From Reinekea thalattae (GTDB taxonomy: Bacteria; Pseudomonadota; Gammaproteobacteria; Pseudomonadales; Natronospirillaceae): DNA of 64,000 bases. The stretch spans positions 124,001 to 188,000 of the forward strand of contig NZ_VKAD01000003.1 of the NCBI RefSeq assembly GCF_008041945.1, written 5' to 3'. The notes below the pieces were generated by a model. It did not search any database. It saw nothing but the letters and a program-made list of their open reading frames with translations, and was not told where the DNA came from. This document shows positions 51,865 to 62,453 of the stretch, piece by piece (the stretch's first letter is position 1; each line of letters starts with the position of its first letter). The translations under genes were made by a program, and so were the position numbers.

Positions 51865-51923
51865 ACGCCTCCCTCAAATTTGAGGGTCTTAACGCTGTTT
51901 AACAATCTTGGAGCTTTGGTCAC

Positions 51924-52235
51924 ATGCAGAACCAAAAGATCAGAATTCGCTTGAAAGCATTCGATCATCGATTGATCGATGTGTCGACTCAAGAAATTGT
52001 CGACACGGCGAAGCGTACAGGCGCGCAGGTGCGTGGTCCGATTCCACTGCCTACACGAAAAGAACGCTTCACTGTGCTGATCTCTCCGCACGTGAATAAG
52101 GATGCCCGTGATCAGTACGAAATTCGTACTCACAAGCGCATGCTAGATATTGTTGAGCCAACTGAAAAGACAGTCGATGCACTGCGTAAGTTGGACTTGG
52201 CAGCAGGTGTGGATATTCAAATTAGTCTTGGCTAA
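51924..52235 (+). CDS. rpsJ: 30S ribosomal protein S10
   Basis: S10 (103 residues) is a 30S head protein and, as NusE, a transcription antitermination factor that pairs with NusB and NusG. The sequence matches the family from [15 protein letters not shown] to the hairpin [14 protein letters not shown] and the ending [19 protein letters not shown] lies 13 nt before ATG 51924. It heads the S10 cluster. The usual str genes (tuf, fusA, rpsG, rpsL) are not directly upstream in this window. Confidence 0.97.
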   Translation: MQNQKIRIRLKAFDHRLIDVSTQEIVDTAKRTGAQVRGPIPLPTRKERFTVLISPHVNKDARDQYEIRTHKRMLDIVEPTEKTVDALRKLDLAAGVDIQISLG

Positions 52236-52341
52236 TGCGAATTGAGAAGTAGTAAAAAGTAGAAATCTCTACTGTAACGGCCCTGATGAAAGTTGGGGCG
52301 GCCATAGCGGGTTTTAGCCCCGTACATAGAGGATGTTAAAA

Positions 52342-52974
52342 ATGTCAATTGGTTTAATTGGCCGTAAAGCAGGTATGACTCGGGTTTTTACCGAGCAAGG
52401 TAGTTCAATACCTGTAACGGTTGTCGAGGTAGAGCCAAATCGCATTTCTCAGGTTAAAACTGAAGATGCCGATGGTTATTCTGCCGTCCAGCTAACCGCT
52501 GGTAAAAAGCGTGCTAATCACGTTAGCAAAGCAGAGGCAGGTCACTTTGCAAAAGCTAATGTTGAAATGGGTACGTTGACTCGTGAGTTTAGAGTAGCGG
52601 ATGTTTCAGAGTTTGAAGCAGGTAAAGAGCTTACTGTAGCCTTATTTGAAGCGGGTCAGAAAGTTGATGTGATCGGTACCTCCAAGGGTAAAGGTTTCGC
52701 TGGTGGCATTAAGCGCCACAACTTTCACATGCAAGATGCAACTCATGGTAACTCGCTTTCTCACCGCGCTCCCGGTTCTATCGGTCAGTGTCAGACGCCT
52801 GGTCGTGTCTGGAAAGGTAAGAAAATGGCAGGTCACATGGGTGCAGAGCGTAAGACGGTTCAATCTGTTGAAGTCGTACGTGTTGATGCAGAACGTAACT
52901 TGTTACTTATTAAAGGTGGTGTTCCGGGCGCAACTGGTTCACACGTTTTTGTTCAACCAGCAGTTAAAGGCTAA
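52342..52974 (+). CDS. rplC: 50S ribosomal protein L3
   Basis: L3 (about 210 residues) is an early-assembly protein reaching near the peptidyl-transferase centre. [18 protein letters not shown] opens the protein, and the extended loop [14 protein letters not shown] with [14 protein letters not shown] is complete. ATG 52342 is chosen over the in-frame ATG 52333, which sits too close to the AGAGGA ribosome-binding site. The 106-bp gap from rpsJ holds a GGGGC/GCCCC hairpin that may be a spacer structure. Confidence 0.96.
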   Translation: MSIGLIGRKAGMTRVFTEQGSSIPVTVVEVEPNRISQVKTEDADGYSAVQLTAGKKRANHVSKAEAGHFAKANVEMGTLTREFRVADVSEFEAGKELTVALFEAGQKVDVIGTSKGKGFAGGIKRHNFHMQDATHGNSLSHRAPGSIGQCQTPGRVWKGKKMAGHMGAERKTVQSVEVVRVDAERNLLLIKGGVPGATGSHVFVQPAVKG

Positions 52975-52983
52975 GGGGTAGCA

Positions 52984-53589
52984 ATGGATATTCAAGTTGC
53001 AAACGCTAAGTCAAAGGTTGAATTAAACGATGCAACCTTTGGTAAAGAATATAATGAAGCTTTAGTGCACCAGGTAGTGACCGCTTATTTGGCGGGCGCG
53101 CGACAGGGTTCTGTTGCGACTAAAAACCGTTCTGCGGTTGCTGGTGGCGGTGCTAAGCCATGGCGTCAAAAGGGTACGGGCCGTGCTCGTGCAGGTACTA
53201 TTCGTTCACCTATCTGGGTTGGCGGTGGTCATACTTTTGCTCGCTCTCAACAAAACTGGACTCAGAAAGTAAACAAAAAGATGTATCGCGGTGCGATGAA
53301 ATCTATTTTGTCTGAGCTAGTTCGTCAGGAGCGTTTGGTTGTGGTTGAAGATCTTAAGTTCGATCAACCAAAAACTAAGGCTTTCTTGGCAAAAATGAAA
53401 GATTTCAATGTCTCTAATGCTTTGATTGTTGCGGATGAGGTTGATCAAAATCTTTATCTTTCGGCACGTAACGTACCACACGTAGAAGTTAGCGATGTTG
53501 CTGGTGTTAACCCAGTGAATCTTGTTGCTTACGAAAAAGTAGTGGTAACTGTTGCTGCGATTGAAAAACTACAGGAGGTGTTCGCATGA
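52984..53589 (+). CDS. rplD: 50S ribosomal protein L4
   Basis: L4 (201 residues) lines the exit tunnel. In E. coli it also represses its own S10 operon through the leader and inhibits RNase E. The tunnel loop [20 protein letters not shown] is intact. The leader here is short, so L4 autoregulation of the E. coli kind is not evident. The rplW start overlaps its last 4 bp. Confidence 0.97.
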   Translation: MDIQVANAKSKVELNDATFGKEYNEALVHQVVTAYLAGARQGSVATKNRSAVAGGGAKPWRQKGTGRARAGTIRSPIWVGGGHTFARSQQNWTQKVNKKMYRGAMKSILSELVRQERLVVVEDLKFDQPKTKAFLAKMKDFNVSNALIVADEVDQNLYLSARNVPHVEVSDVAGVNPVNLVAYEKVVVTVAAIEKLQEVFA

Positions 53590-53882
53590 ATCAGGAACGC
53601 ATCTATCAGGTCGTTTTCGGACCGCACATCTCTGAAAAAGCGACTATCGTAGCTGAAGATAACAGCCAATATGTATTCCGCGTAGCAAACGATGCCACTA
53701 AGCCTGAAATTCGTAAGGCTGTTGAGCAATTGTTTGACGTTAAAGTGGAATCCGTTCGCACACTTATCCAGAAGGGTAAAACCAAGCGCACTCAGCGCGG
53801 TATGGGTAAGCGTAACGACGTTAAAAAGGCTTACGTTCGTCTAGCAGCAGGTCAGGAAATTGATTTCCTGGCGGCAGAATAA
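53586..53882 (+). CDS. rplW: 50S ribosomal protein L23
   Basis: L23 (98 residues) sits at the tunnel exit and docks trigger factor and SRP. The [18 protein letters not shown] opening and [12 protein letters not shown] loop are typical. The start overlaps the rplD stop by 4 bp (ATGA), showing coupling. Confidence 0.97.
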   Translation: MNQERIYQVVFGPHISEKATIVAEDNSQYVFRVANDATKPEIRKAVEQLFDVKVESVRTLIQKGKTKRTQRGMGKRNDVKKAYVRLAAGQEIDFLAAE

Positions 53883-53899
53883 GGTAGGGGTGTCGAGCA

Positions 53900-54724
53900 A
53901 TGGCAATTGTCAAAGCAAAACCGACGTCAGCAGGACGTCGTCACCTAACTAAAGTAGTTAATGCTGAGTTACACAAAGGTGCTCCTCATGCTGCGTTAGT
54001 TGAGAAAAAGTCTAAAACTGGTGGTCGTAACAACAACGGTCGCATTACAACTCGTCACATTGGTGGTGGTCATAAGCACCATTACCGTGTTGTTGATTTC
54101 AAACGCAACAAAGACGGTGTTGAAGCGAAAGTTGAGCGTCTTGAATACGATCCAAACCGTTCTGCGCACATTGCGTTGGTTTGTTACTTGGACGGTGAGC
54201 GTCGTTACGTTCTCGCGCCAAACGGTCTAAAAGCAGGAGATAAAATTATCTCTGGCGAACATGCACCAATTAAAATTGGTAACAGCATGCCGTTACGTAG
54301 CATTCCTGTAGGTTCGGTTGTACACAACGTTGAATTGAAGCCTGGTAAGGGTGGTCAGCTGGCTCGTTCAGCCGGTACATCAATTCAATTGGTTGCACGT
54401 GAAGGCTCTTACGCAACCTTGCGTCTTCGTTCAGGCGAAATGCGCAAAGTGTTGTCAGATTGTCGTGCAACTCTCGGTGAAGTTAGTAACTCCGAGCACA
54501 GCTTACGCCAGTTAGGTAAAGCCGGTGCAACTCGTTGGCGTGGTGTTCGTCCAACAGTTCGTGGTGTTGCAATGAACCCGGTAGATCACCCACATGGTGG
54601 TGGTGAAGGTCGTACCTCTGGTGGTCGTCACCCTGTTACACCTTGGGGTGTGCCTACAAAAGGTTACAAGACTCGTAAAAACAAGCGCACGGACAAGTAT
54701 ATCGTTCGTCGTCGCTCTAAATAA
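53900..54724 (+). CDS. rplB: 50S ribosomal protein L2
   Basis: L2 (274 residues) is a core 50S protein needed for subunit joining and peptidyl transfer. The C-terminal block [20 protein letters not shown] carries the conserved His in HPHGGGEG. The N-terminal Lys/Pro opening and ending [13 protein letters not shown] are full length. Confidence 0.98.
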   Translation: MAIVKAKPTSAGRRHLTKVVNAELHKGAPHAALVEKKSKTGGRNNNGRITTRHIGGGHKHHYRVVDFKRNKDGVEAKVERLEYDPNRSAHIALVCYLDGERRYVLAPNGLKAGDKIISGEHAPIKIGNSMPLRSIPVGSVVHNVELKPGKGGQLARSAGTSIQLVAREGSYATLRLRSGEMRKVLSDCRATLGEVSNSEHSLRQLGKAGATRWRGVRPTVRGVAMNPVDHPHGGGEGRTSGGRHPVTPWGVPTKGYKTRKNKRTDKYIVRRRSK

Positions 54725-54745
54725 TTGAATTAAGAGGAAAAGGCT

Positions 54746-55021
54746 GTGCCACGTTCACTTAAGAAAGGTCCATTTGTTGACCTGCACTTGATGAAAAAGG
54801 TAGAGGCTGCACTGGAAGCAGGCGAAAAGCGTCCAATTAAAACTTGGTCGCGTCGCTCCACAATCTTCCCAGATTTTGTTGGGTTGACCTTTGCAGTCCA
54901 TAATGGCCGTCAACATGTGCCTGTGTTTGTAACCGAAGATATGGTTGGACACAAGTTGGGCGAGTTTGCATTAACTCGTACTTACAAGGGTCATGCTGCG
55001 GATAAAAAAGCGAAGCGTTAA
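54746..55021 (+). CDS. rpsS: 30S ribosomal protein S19
   Basis: S19 (91 residues) lies in the 30S head and contacts S13 and the A-site region. [18 protein letters not shown] opens it and [20 protein letters not shown] is conserved. The start is GTG at 54746, with AGAGGAAA upstream; it is the only non-ATG start in this cluster. Confidence 0.96.
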   Translation: MPRSLKKGPFVDLHLMKKVEAALEAGEKRPIKTWSRRSTIFPDFVGLTFAVHNGRQHVPVFVTEDMVGHKLGEFALTRTYKGHAADKKAKR

Positions 55022-55033
55022 GGAGTAGATGAG

Positions 55034-55369
55034 ATGGAAACACAAGCTGTATTGCGCGGTGCGCGTCTGTCTGCTCAGAAGGGTCGTCTAATTGCGGATC
55101 TTATCCGTGGTAAGGCGGTCGCTGAAGCTTTGGATATTTTGACTTTTAGCCCGAAAAAAGGTGCTGACCTTTTCAAGAAGGTTTTAGAGTCTGCCATTGC
55201 TAACGCTGAGCATAACAACGGTGCTGATATCGACGAGTTAACTGTGTCGACTGTATTCGTAGATGAAGGCATGACAATGAAACGTATTCGCCCACGTGCG
55301 AAAGGTCGTGCGGATCGTATCTTAAAACGTACGAGCCACATTACGGTCAAAGTTGCCGAGCAGAATTAA
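55034..55369 (+). CDS. rplV: 50S ribosomal protein L22
   Basis: L22 (111 residues) lines the exit tunnel. [20 protein letters not shown] opens the domain and the tunnel-reaching beta hairpin [20 protein letters not shown] is intact, without deletions of the kind tied to macrolide resistance. Confidence 0.97.
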   Translation: METQAVLRGARLSAQKGRLIADLIRGKAVAEALDILTFSPKKGADLFKKVLESAIANAEHNNGADIDELTVSTVFVDEGMTMKRIRPRAKGRADRILKRTSHITVKVAEQN

Positions 55370-55383
55370 GAGGAGTCAATCAA

Positions 55384-56070
55384 ATGGGTCAAAAGGTTCA
55401 TCCGACTGGTATCCGACTCGGCATCACTAAAGACCATAATTCGGTCTGGTATGCAGGTTCAGATACTTATTCAGATAAGCTATTGAACGACATCGAAGTT
55501 CGTAGCTATCTAGAAAAGAAACTAGAGAAAGCCTCTGTAAGCAAGATTGTTATTGAACGTCCTGCGCAGAACGCAAAAATCTCTATTCATACCGCTCGCC
55601 CAGGTATTGTGATCGGTAAGAAAGGTGAAGATGTGGAAGTTCTTCGTCAAGATTTGACGAAGATGATGGGTATTCCTGTCCACATCAACATCGAAGAGAT
55701 TCGTAAGCCTGATTTAGACGGCAAGTTAGTTGCTCAGTCTATTGCAGGTCAGCTAGAGCGTCGCGTTATGTTCCGTCGTGCTATGAAGCGCGCGATGCAA
55801 AATGCAATGCGTTCAGGTGCTGAAGGTATTCGTGTTGAAGTAAGTGGTCGTTTAGGCGGTGCAGAAATTGCTCGTTCTGAATGGTACTTAGAAGGTCGAG
55901 TTCCGTTGCACACACTACGTGCCGATATCGATTACGCGACTGCAGAAGCGAACACCACTTATGGTGTTATCGGTGTAAAAGTTTGGATTTTCAAAGGTGA
56001 AGTTTTAGGTGGTATCGAACAAGTTCGTGCCCAAGCTAAAGCAGCTCCTAAGAAAAACCAGAAGCGATAA
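55384..56070 (+). CDS. rpsC: 30S ribosomal protein S3
   Basis: S3 (228 residues) lies at the mRNA entry channel. The KH domain is visible around [20 protein letters not shown] and the C-terminal domain around [20 protein letters not shown]. It opens with [13 protein letters not shown], as is standard. The Ala/Lys tail is short. Confidence 0.98.
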   Translation: MGQKVHPTGIRLGITKDHNSVWYAGSDTYSDKLLNDIEVRSYLEKKLEKASVSKIVIERPAQNAKISIHTARPGIVIGKKGEDVEVLRQDLTKMMGIPVHINIEEIRKPDLDGKLVAQSIAGQLERRVMFRRAMKRAMQNAMRSGAEGIRVEVSGRLGGAEIARSEWYLEGRVPLHTLRADIDYATAEANTTYGVIGVKVWIFKGEVLGGIEQVRAQAKAAPKKNQKR

Positions 56071-56081
56071 GGGGTACGTAG

Positions 56082-56495
56082 ATGTTACAGCCAAAACGTA
56101 CAAAATTCCGCAAGATGATGAAAGGCCGCAATCGTGGTCTGGCAGAACGCGGAAGTAAAGTTAGCTTCGGTGAATACGCGCTAAAAGCCACCGGTCGCGG
56201 TCGTATTACGGCTCGCCAGATCGAGGCAGCACGTCGTGCAATGACCCGTCACGTTAAGCGTGGTGGTAAAATTTGGATCCGTGTATTCCCGGACAAGCCG
56301 ATTACTCGTAAGCCTCTAGAGGTTCGTCAGGGTAAAGGTAAAGGTAATGTTGAATACTGGGTTTGCCAGGTTCAGCCAGGCAAGGTTTTATACGAAATGG
56401 AAGGTGTTGACGAAGAGATCGCACGCGAAGCATTCCGCTTAGCTGCTGCGAAGATTCCAGTAGCTACCACTTTCGTTAAGCGACAGGTGATGTGA
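56082..56495 (+). CDS. rplP: 50S ribosomal protein L16
   Basis: L16 (137 residues) supports the A site of the 50S subunit. [14 protein letters not shown] opens it, and [20 protein letters not shown] is conserved. The Arg in the [15 protein letters not shown] block is the residue hydroxylated in E. coli. The rpmC ATG overlaps the stop (TGATG). Confidence 0.97.
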   Translation: MLQPKRTKFRKMMKGRNRGLAERGSKVSFGEYALKATGRGRITARQIEAARRAMTRHVKRGGKIWIRVFPDKPITRKPLEVRQGKGKGNVEYWVCQVQPGKVLYEMEGVDEEIAREAFRLAAAKIPVATTFVKRQVM

Positions 56496-56686
56496 TGAAC
56501 GCTAAAGATCTTCGTGAAAAATCTGTAGACGAGTTGAACACCACTCTGCTGGACTTGCTACGCGATCAATTCAAATATCGCATGCAAAAGGCGACGGGTC
56601 AGATGACTCAGACGCATTTGCTTCCGCAAGTCCGCAAGGACATTGCTCGTGTTAAAACTGTACTAAACGAGAAAGCAGGTGCTTGA
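56495..56686 (+). CDS. rpmC: 50S ribosomal protein L29
   Basis: L29 (63 residues) is a small helical protein near the tunnel exit. [21 protein letters not shown], then [14 protein letters not shown], fit the two-helix family. ATG 56495 overlaps the rplP stop; a GTG one codon upstream is less likely. Confidence 0.95.
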   Translation: MNAKDLREKSVDELNTTLLDLLRDQFKYRMQKATGQMTQTHLLPQVRKDIARVKTVLNEKAGA

Positions 56687-56687
56687 T

Positions 56688-56948
56688 ATGTCTGAGAAAA
56701 CAACTCGTACCGTAACTGGTCAAGTCGTCAGCGATAAAGCTGACAAGACAATCACAGTATTGCTTGAGCGCAAAGTGAAGCATCCTATTTATGGGAAATT
56801 CGTTAAGCGTTCAACCAAGATCCACGCTCATGATGAAAATAATGACTGTGGTTTGGGTGATACTGTGACTGTCGAAGAGTGCCGTCCGATGTCCAAGTCT
56901 AAGACCTGGCGGTTGGTAAGTATCGACGAACGCGCAGTCCGCGTTTAA
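56688..56948 (+). CDS. rpsQ: 30S ribosomal protein S17
   Basis: S17 (86 residues) is an OB-fold primary binder of 16S r[23 protein letters not shown] and [15 protein letters not shown] are the family blocks. ATG 56688, immediately after the rpmC stop, matches the usual start; an open extension upstream is ignored. Confidence 0.96.
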   Translation: MSEKTTRTVTGQVVSDKADKTITVLLERKVKHPIYGKFVKRSTKIHAHDENNDCGLGDTVTVEECRPMSKSKTWRLVSIDERAVRV

Positions 56949-56964
56949 TTCGGGAGTTTGAGAG

Positions 56965-57333
56965 ATGATCCAAACAGAATCCGTATTGGATGTAGCAGAC
57001 AACAGCGGTGCCAAACGAGTCCAGTGTATTAAGGTCTTGGGTGGTTCACACCGTCGTTATGCTCACATTGGCGACCTGATTAAAGTTTCCGTGAAAGAAG
57101 CAATTCCTCGCGGCAAAGTTAAGAAAGGTCAAGTGATGAACGCAGTTGTTGTTCGCACTAAAAAAGGTGTTCGTCGTCCGGATGGTTCTATCATTCGTTT
57201 CGATACGAACTCAGCAGTATTGTTGAACGCGTCTAACGCTCCGGTAGGTACTCGTATCTTCGGTCCTGTTACTCGTGAACTACGTACTGAAAAATTCATG
57301 AAAATCATTTCCCTGGCACCGGAAGTACTTTAA
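56965..57333 (+). CDS. rplN: 50S ribosomal protein L14
   Basis: L14 (122 residues) forms an intersubunit bridge. [20 protein letters not shown] opens it and [11 protein letters not shown] closes the core. A small hairpin directly follows the stop. It is the first gene of the classical spc operon portion. Confidence 0.98.
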   Translation: MIQTESVLDVADNSGAKRVQCIKVLGGSHRRYAHIGDLIKVSVKEAIPRGKVKKGQVMNAVVVRTKKGVRRPDGSIIRFDTNSAVLLNASNAPVGTRIFGPVTRELRTEKFMKIISLAPEVL

Positions 57334-57350
57334 GCCCCTTACGGGGCTTT
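57332..57350 (+). terminator. Terminator-like hairpin between rplN and rplX
   Basis: A 7-bp stem AAGCCCC/GGGGCTT with loop TTAC starts inside the rplN stop codon and is followed by only one further T. It is too weak for full termination and may act as an attenuator or processing site. Confidence 0.4.
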
Positions 57351-57384
57351 CGTATGAGACGGAAGCAGGAAGTGGAGACAAATA

Positions 57385-57714
57385 ATGCGTAAGTTAATTA
57401 AAGGCGATGAAGTTGTAGTTATCGCTGGCAAGGATAAAGGTAAGCGCGGCAAAATTACTTCGGTAATTTTTGACGCTAAGAAAGGCGACAAGTTTTTAGT
57501 GTCTGGTGTCAATATGATTAAAAAACACCAGAAGCCAAACCCACAGGCGCAAGTCGTGGGCGGCATCATTGAAAAAGAAGCTCCAATTGCAGTTTCTAAT
57601 GTTGCTATCTTCAACCCGGAAACTAATAAAGGTGACCGTGTTGGCTTCAAGACGAATGAAGACGGAACTAAGGTTCGCATCTTCAAATCCACTAACAAAG
57701 TTATCGGTGAATAA
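57385..57714 (+). CDS. rplX: 50S ribosomal protein L24
   Basis: L24 (109 residues) initiates 50S assembly. The KOW motif is clear in [20 protein letters not shown]. In E. coli the next genes, rplE and rpsN, are controlled by S8 near here; no S8 site was identified by eye. Confidence 0.96.
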   Translation: MRKLIKGDEVVVIAGKDKGKRGKITSVIFDAKKGDKFLVSGVNMIKKHQKPNPQAQVVGGIIEKEAPIAVSNVAIFNPETNKGDRVGFKTNEDGTKVRIFKSTNKVIGE

Positions 57715-57725
57715 GGGATACGACT

Positions 57726-58265
57726 ATGTCTAGACTTAAAGATCTATACAAAGCTGATGTTGTGCCCGCGCTTTTAAAAGAGTTCGGTTACGCAAACGTC
57801 ATGGAAGTGCCACGCGTCACCAAAGTAACTTTGAACATGGGTGTCGGTGAAGCGTTAGGCGACAAAAAGCAATTGGAAAGTGCTGTTAAAGATTTAGAAG
57901 CGATCTCTGGTCAAAAAGTTGTTGTGACCAAGGCTCGTAAATCTGTTGCAGGCTTTAAAGTTCGTGAAGGTTGGCCGATTGGTGCCAAGGTAACACTACG
58001 TAAAGAACGTATGTGGGAATTCTTGGATCGTTTGGTTGACATTTCTTTACCTCGTGTACGTGACTTCCGCGGTATTAACCCTAAGTCATTCGATGGGCGT
58101 GGTAACTACAGCATGGGTGTTAAAGAGCAGATCATCTTCCCAGAGATCGAATACGATAAAGTGGATAAGTTGCGTGGTATGGACATTACCATCACTACAA
58201 CTGCTCGCACCAATGACGAAGGCCGCGCTCTATTGAAAGCGTTGTCCTTCCCATTCAAAAGCTAA
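57726..58265 (+). CDS. rplE: 50S ribosomal protein L5
   Basis: L5 (179 residues) binds 5S rRNA and bridges to the 30S head. [17 protein letters not shown] opens the core, [17 protein letters not shown] is conserved, and [17 protein letters not shown] is near the end. Confidence 0.98.
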   Translation: MSRLKDLYKADVVPALLKEFGYANVMEVPRVTKVTLNMGVGEALGDKKQLESAVKDLEAISGQKVVVTKARKSVAGFKVREGWPIGAKVTLRKERMWEFLDRLVDISLPRVRDFRGINPKSFDGRGNYSMGVKEQIIFPEIEYDKVDKLRGMDITITTTARTNDEGRALLKALSFPFKS

Positions 58266-58277
58266 GGGGTAAGGTTC

Positions 58278-58583
58278 ATGGCTAAAGAGAGTATGAAGGC
58301 TCGCGAAGCTAAGCGTGCCAAGCTAGTTGCTAAGTTTGCTGAGAAGCGAGCGAAGTTAAAAGCAATTATCAAAAACCCAGCTTCTTCTGACGAAGATGTA
58401 TGGGAAGCACAAATAGCGTTGCAAAAGCTTCCAAAAGACGCAAGTCCTGTTAGAATGCAGCGCCGTTGTCAAGTGACGGGTCGTCCACACGCGGTTTACC
58501 GTAAGTTTGGTCTATCTCGTAACATACTTCGTGAACAAGCCATGTTAGGCAATGTTCCGGGGCTTAAAAAAGCAAGTTGGTAA
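58278..58583 (+). CDS. rpsN: 30S ribosomal protein S14
   Basis: S14 (101 residues) is the long, zinc-free form found in most gammaproteobacteria. [19 protein letters not shown] replaces the CxxC zinc motifs of the short form. It ends in [10 protein letters not shown]. Confidence 0.97.
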   Translation: MAKESMKAREAKRAKLVAKFAEKRAKLKAIIKNPASSDEDVWEAQIALQKLPKDASPVRMQRRCQVTGRPHAVYRKFGLSRNILREQAMLGNVPGLKKASW

Positions 58584-58597
58584 GCAAAACGGCCAGG

Positions 58598-58619
58598 GCC
58601 GGAGCAATAACGCTCCGGC
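58598..58619 (+). other. GC-rich hairpin between rpsN and rpsH
   Basis: GCCGGAGC (58598-58605) pairs perfectly with GCTCCGGC (58612-58619) around a 6-nt loop AATAAC. No T-run follows, so it is more likely an RNA-processing or regulatory structure than a terminator. Confidence 0.55.
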
Positions 58620-58654
58620 TACCGCGTTTTAGCTGATAATAGAGGTTATATTCA

Positions 58655-59047
58655 ATGAGTATGCAAGACACGCTTGCGGATATGTTCACACGTATTCGTA
58701 ATGCACAGCGTTCCGGTCATGCTGCAGTTGCACTTCCTTCTTCTAAGCAGAAGGTTGCAGTTGCTGAAGTATTGAAAGCCGAAGGTTATGTAGCTGGTTT
58801 TAACGTCGAAGGTGATGTTAAGAAAGTTATGACTATCGAGCTGAAGTATTTCGAAGGCAAGCCGGTAATCGAATCGATTAAGCGAATTTCCCGTCCTGGT
58901 TTACGTCAATACCGTGGCGCACAGGATCTGCCTAGTGTATCAGGCGGTTTGGGCATTGCTATTATTTCCACTTCTAAAGGCGTCATGACTGATCGCGCAG
59001 CCCGAGCTGCAGCAATTGGTGGTGAAGTGCTTTGTGAAGTCTTCTAA
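58655..59047 (+). CDS. rpsH: 30S ribosomal protein S8
   Basis: S8 (130 residues) binds 16S helix 21 and in E. coli represses the spc operon. [20 protein letters not shown] opens it and the C-terminal [20 protein letters not shown] block is intact. A hairpin lies in the 71-bp gap upstream. Confidence 0.98.
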   Translation: MSMQDTLADMFTRIRNAQRSGHAAVALPSSKQKVAVAEVLKAEGYVAGFNVEGDVKKVMTIELKYFEGKPVIESIKRISRPGLRQYRGAQDLPSVSGGLGIAIISTSKGVMTDRAARAAAIGGEVLCEVF

Positions 59048-59061
59048 GGAGTTAATTTAGC

Positions 59062-59595
59062 ATGTCTCGAATAGCAAAATCTCCTGTGACTATTCCTTCT
59101 GGTGTTGAAGTAAAACTGGATAGTTCAGCTATTACAGTTAAAGCCGGTAAGGCAAGTTTAACTCAGGCTCAGCACCCTTCTGTTGAAATTAAACAAGAAG
59201 GTGAAGCTCTTACTTTTGTCCCGCGTGACGGTGGCAAAATTGCTCATGCGATGTCTGGTACTATGCGCGCGCTTGTTAACAACATGGTTGTTGGCGTATC
59301 ACAAGGTTTCGAAAAGAAACTGGTACTTAACGGTGTTGGTTACCGTGCAAAAGCAGCGGGCAAGTCCGTCAATCTAACTCTTGGCTTTTCACATCCAGTG
59401 GATTATGACTTGCCAGAGGGTGTTTCCGCAGAAACGCCAAGCAACACTGAGATCGTACTGAAAAGTGCTGATAAGCAGTTGCTAGGTCAGGTTGCCGCAG
59501 AAATCCGCGCATTCCGTCCGCCAGAGCCATATAAAGGCAAGGGTGTACGTTACGCTGACGAATACGTTCGTCGTAAAGAAGCTAAGAAGAAGTAA
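59062..59595 (+). CDS. rplF: 50S ribosomal protein L6
   Basis: L6 (177 residues) is near the GTPase-associated centre. Two similar beta-alpha domains are visible; [21 protein letters not shown] near the C-terminus is the family signature, ending RRKEAKKK. Confidence 0.97.
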   Translation: MSRIAKSPVTIPSGVEVKLDSSAITVKAGKASLTQAQHPSVEIKQEGEALTFVPRDGGKIAHAMSGTMRALVNNMVVGVSQGFEKKLVLNGVGYRAKAAGKSVNLTLGFSHPVDYDLPEGVSAETPSNTEIVLKSADKQLLGQVAAEIRAFRPPEPYKGKGVRYADEYVRRKEAKKK

Positions 59596-59606
59596 GGGCA
59601 TAGGTT

Positions 59607-59957
59607 ATGAGCGAAAAGAAAATTTCCCGTTTACGCCGTGCTCTTCGCAGCCGCGTAAAAATACGCGATTTGCGTATGCATCGTTTGTGTGTAAACCGTA
59701 CAAACCAGCATATTTATGCGCAAATCATCGCGCCGAATGGCAGCGAAGTTATCGCCAATGCATCGACATTGGACGAATCGCTGCGTAAAGGTGCAACTAG
59801 TAATGCTGATGCTGCCGCTAAAGTAGGTGCTCTTATTGCAGAGCGCGCTAAAGCAGCAGGTATCGAACAGGTGGCTTTTGATCGATCTGGTTTTAAATAC
59901 CATGGTCGTATTAAGTCTTTGGCAGACGCGGCCCGTGAAGGCGGCCTGAAATTCTAA
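59607..59957 (+). CDS. rplR: 50S ribosomal protein L18
   Basis: L18 (116 residues) binds 5S rRNA together with L5. [15 protein letters not shown] opens it, [20 protein letters not shown] is conserved, and the ending GGLKF is standard. Confidence 0.97.
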   Translation: MSEKKISRLRRALRSRVKIRDLRMHRLCVNRTNQHIYAQIIAPNGSEVIANASTLDESLRKGATSNADAAAKVGALIAERAKAAGIEQVAFDRSGFKYHGRIKSLADAAREGGLKF

Positions 59958-59967
59958 GGTGTGAATG

Positions 59968-60474
59968 ATGGCGAATAATGATCAAGTTCAAGCTGGCGGT
60001 GATCTGCAAGAAAAGTTAGTTCAGGTTAACCGAGTAGCAAAAGTTGTTAAGGGTGGTCGTATTTTCGGCTTCACAGCCTTAACAGTTGTAGGTGATGGCA
60101 ACGGTAAAGTTGGCTTCGGTCGCGGTAAAGCGAAAGAAGTTCCTGTTGCTATCCAGAAGGCGATGGATTCTGCACGCAGAAACATTGTCGAAGTTAATAT
60201 CGTTGATGGCACATTACAGTACCCTGTAAGCGCTCGTCACGGTGGTTCAAAGGTATACATGCAACCGGCATCAGAAGGTACTGGTGTAATTGCAGGCGGT
60301 GCGATGCGTGCTGTTCTGGAAGTTGCAGGTGTACATAATATTCTTGCTAAGTGTTATGGCTCTACAAACCCAGCGAACGTTGTTCGTGCAACGGTTAAGG
60401 GTTTATCCATGATGCGTTCACCAGATGAGATCGCTGCGAAGCGTGGCCTGTCTGTTGAAAATATTCTGGGGTAA
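59968..60474 (+). CDS. rpsE: 30S ribosomal protein S5
   Basis: S5 (168 residues) controls decoding accuracy. [17 protein letters not shown] and the [19 protein letters not shown] block are present. ATG 59968 has better spacing (7 nt) from AAGGT than the ATG one codon upstream. The spectinomycin-loop residues around VVKGGR are unaltered. Confidence 0.97.
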   Translation: MANNDQVQAGGDLQEKLVQVNRVAKVVKGGRIFGFTALTVVGDGNGKVGFGRGKAKEVPVAIQKAMDSARRNIVEVNIVDGTLQYPVSARHGGSKVYMQPASEGTGVIAGGAMRAVLEVAGVHNILAKCYGSTNPANVVRATVKGLSMMRSPDEIAAKRGLSVENILG

Positions 60475-60480
60475 ATAACC

Positions 60481-60666
60481 ATGGCTAAGAAAACAGTAAA
60501 AGTTCAATTAGTTCGTAGCCCAATTGGCTGCCAACCTAAGCACCGTTTATCGGTAAAAGGTTTAGGTCTGTCAAAGATCAATCAGGTTCGTGAACTCGAA
60601 GATACGCCCGCGGTTCGCGGTATGATCAATAAAGTGAACTATCTAGTTCGTGTTATTGAGGAGTAA
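60481..60666 (+). CDS. rpmD: 50S ribosomal protein L30
   Basis: L30 (61 residues) is the short bacterial form: [18 protein letters not shown] opens it, [18 protein letters not shown] follows. It starts 6 bp after rpsE. Confidence 0.96.
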   Translation: MAKKTVKVQLVRSPIGCQPKHRLSVKGLGLSKINQVRELEDTPAVRGMINKVNYLVRVIEE

Positions 60667-60670
60667 CGAA

Positions 60671-61105
60671 ATGTTTTTAAATACTATCAGCCCAGCGGAA
60701 GGCGCTAAGTCTTCAGCTAAGCGTGTCGGTCGTGGTATCGGCTCAGGCTTAGGTAAAACCGGTGGTCGCGGACACAAGGGTTTGAAGTCTCGCTCTGGTG
60801 GTTCCGTTAAGCCAGGCTTCGAAGGCGGTCAAATGCCTTTGCAGCGTCGTTTGCCTAAGTTTGGTTTTAACTCGCGTAAAGCAGCATTGGTTGCAGAAAT
60901 TCGTTTGAACGAATTAGCGCTAGTTGAAGGCGATACAGTTGATCTTGAAGCGCTTAAGAAAGCGGACATCATCGGTGAAAAGATTCAACGTGCACGCGTT
61001 ATTCTTTCTGGTGAGATCAAATCAGCGGTTACCGTTAAAGGCTTAAAAGTTACCAAAGGCGCTAAAGCTGCAATTGAAGCGGCAGGCGGCAAGGTAGAGG
61101 AATAA
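60671..61105 (+). CDS. rplO: 50S ribosomal protein L15
   Basis: L15 (144 residues) is a late-assembly protein. [18 protein letters not shown] and [15 protein letters not shown] are diagnostic. ATG 60671 is used because a GAGGAG ribosome-binding site lies upstream; the open extension into rpmD is ignored. Confidence 0.97.
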   Translation: MFLNTISPAEGAKSSAKRVGRGIGSGLGKTGGRGHKGLKSRSGGSVKPGFEGGQMPLQRRLPKFGFNSRKAALVAEIRLNELALVEGDTVDLEALKKADIIGEKIQRARVILSGEIKSAVTVKGLKVTKGAKAAIEAAGGKVEE

Positions 61106-61111
61106 CCACTA

Positions 61112-62434
61112 ATGACCAATCAAGGATTACCTTCAGGAATCGGTGGTGGTGCGCTAGGCGAGCTTTGGGCTCGCCTACGTTTCGTATTGCTGGCATTGCT
61201 AGTTTATCGAATCGGTGCACACATCCCAGTTCCTGGTATTAACCCGGACCAGTTGGCAGCGTTGTTTGAGCGTAACCAAGATACCATTTTAAGCATGATC
61301 AATATGTTTTCTGGTGGTTCTCTTGAGCGTATGAGTATTTTTGCATTGGGCATTATGCCGTATATCAGTGCTTCTATTATCATGCAGCTTTTAACCGTTG
61401 TTAGTCCGCAGCTAGAACAGTTGAAAAAAGATGGTGAAGCAGGGCGTCGTAAGATGTCTCAATACACCCGCTATTTAACTTTGGTATTAGCCATTGTTCA
61501 GTCTTTAGCGATCTCGGCCGGTCTTGCCAGCCAAGGTATTGCTTTTGCAGCTAGCTTTAGCTTCTACTTCGTCTCTGTTGTTACATTTACAACCGGTACC
61601 ATGTTTTTGATGTGGCTCGGTGAGCAGATTACAGAGCGGGGTATTGGTAACGGTATTTCCTTGATTATCTTTGCTGGTATCGTCGCAGGCTTACCAGGTG
61701 CGATCGGACAAAGTTTCGAGTCTGCACGACTAGGTGAGATAAGCGCTATCGCCTTACTACTTGTCGGTCTTTTTGCCGTAGCAGTAGTGGCGTTTGTTGT
61801 CTTTATCGAACGCGGTCAGCGACGTATTACTATTAACTATGCCAAACGACAACAGGGTCGTAAGGTTTTTCAGGCTCAAAGCAGTCACTTGCCACTTAAG
61901 GTGAACATGGCCGGTGTAATTCCGCCAATTTTTGCCTCAAGTATCCTTCTATTCCCTGCATCGCTAGGAAACTGGTTTGGCCAGAGAGAAGGTATGGCGT
62001 GGTTGCAAGACTTAGCAATCTTGCTGGGTCCTAACCAGCCTTTATACCTCGTGTTGTTTGCGGCGGCGGTTGTGTTCTTCTGCTACTTCTACACTGCGGT
62101 TACTTTTAACCCGAAAGAAGTTTCAGAGAACCTAAAGCGTTCAGGTGCGTTTATTCCAGGGATTCGTCCAGGTGAACAAACCTCTCGCTATATCGACGGT
62201 GTATCAGCTCGTTTGACGTTCTTCGGCGCGCTATACATTACAGCGGTTTCGCTGTTGCCTCAGGGTCTCGTTGTTGCGGCGAACGTGCCGTTCTATCTCG
62301 GTGGAACCTCGTTGCTAATCGTAGTTGTAGTTGTCATGGACTTTATGGCGCAAGTGCAGAGTCATTTAATGTCACATCAGTATTCCTCTCTGATGAAAAA
62401 GTCGAATTTAAAATCTTCCGGTAATCTTTTTTAA
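61112..62434 (+). CDS. secY: Protein translocase subunit SecY
   Basis: SecY (440 residues) is the channel subunit of the Sec translocon in the inner membrane, working with SecE, SecG and SecA. Ten membrane segments are visible. The plug and lateral-gate region follows [35 protein letters not shown] (about 168-186) and the SecA/ribosome-contacting loops, including [15 protein letters not shown] and [15 protein letters not shown], are conserved. It follows rplO by 6 bp as the last large gene of the spc part. Confidence 0.97.
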   Translation: MTNQGLPSGIGGGALGELWARLRFVLLALLVYRIGAHIPVPGINPDQLAALFERNQDTILSMINMFSGGSLERMSIFALGIMPYISASIIMQLLTVVSPQLEQLKKDGEAGRRKMSQYTRYLTLVLAIVQSLAISAGLASQGIAFAASFSFYFVSVVTFTTGTMFLMWLGEQITERGIGNGISLIIFAGIVAGLPGAIGQSFESARLGEISAIALLLVGLFAVAVVAFVVFIERGQRRITINYAKRQQGRKVFQAQSSHLPLKVNMAGVIPPIFASSILLFPASLGNWFGQREGMAWLQDLAILLGPNQPLYLVLFAAAVVFFCYFYTAVTFNPKEVSENLKRSGAFIPGIRPGEQTSRYIDGVSARLTFFGALYITAVSLLPQGLVVAANVPFYLGGTSLLIVVVVVMDFMAQVQSHLMSHQYSSLMKKSNLKSSGNLF

Positions 62435-62453
62435 CCGGTAATTGGAGTTAAAC

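Noticed and set aside
51792-52133. 113-codon minus-strand frame over the rpsJ promoter and start
   Set aside because: Covers a near-consensus promoter and the 5' half of rpsJ, with no coding character; treated as a shadow.
52236-52341. GGGGC/GCCCC hairpin between rpsJ and rplC as a terminator or L4 site
   Set aside because: Five base pairs with a long loop and no T-run; nothing links it to L4.
59492-59788. 98-codon frame across the rplF-rplR junction
   Set aside because: Overlaps two certain ribosomal protein genes in another frame.
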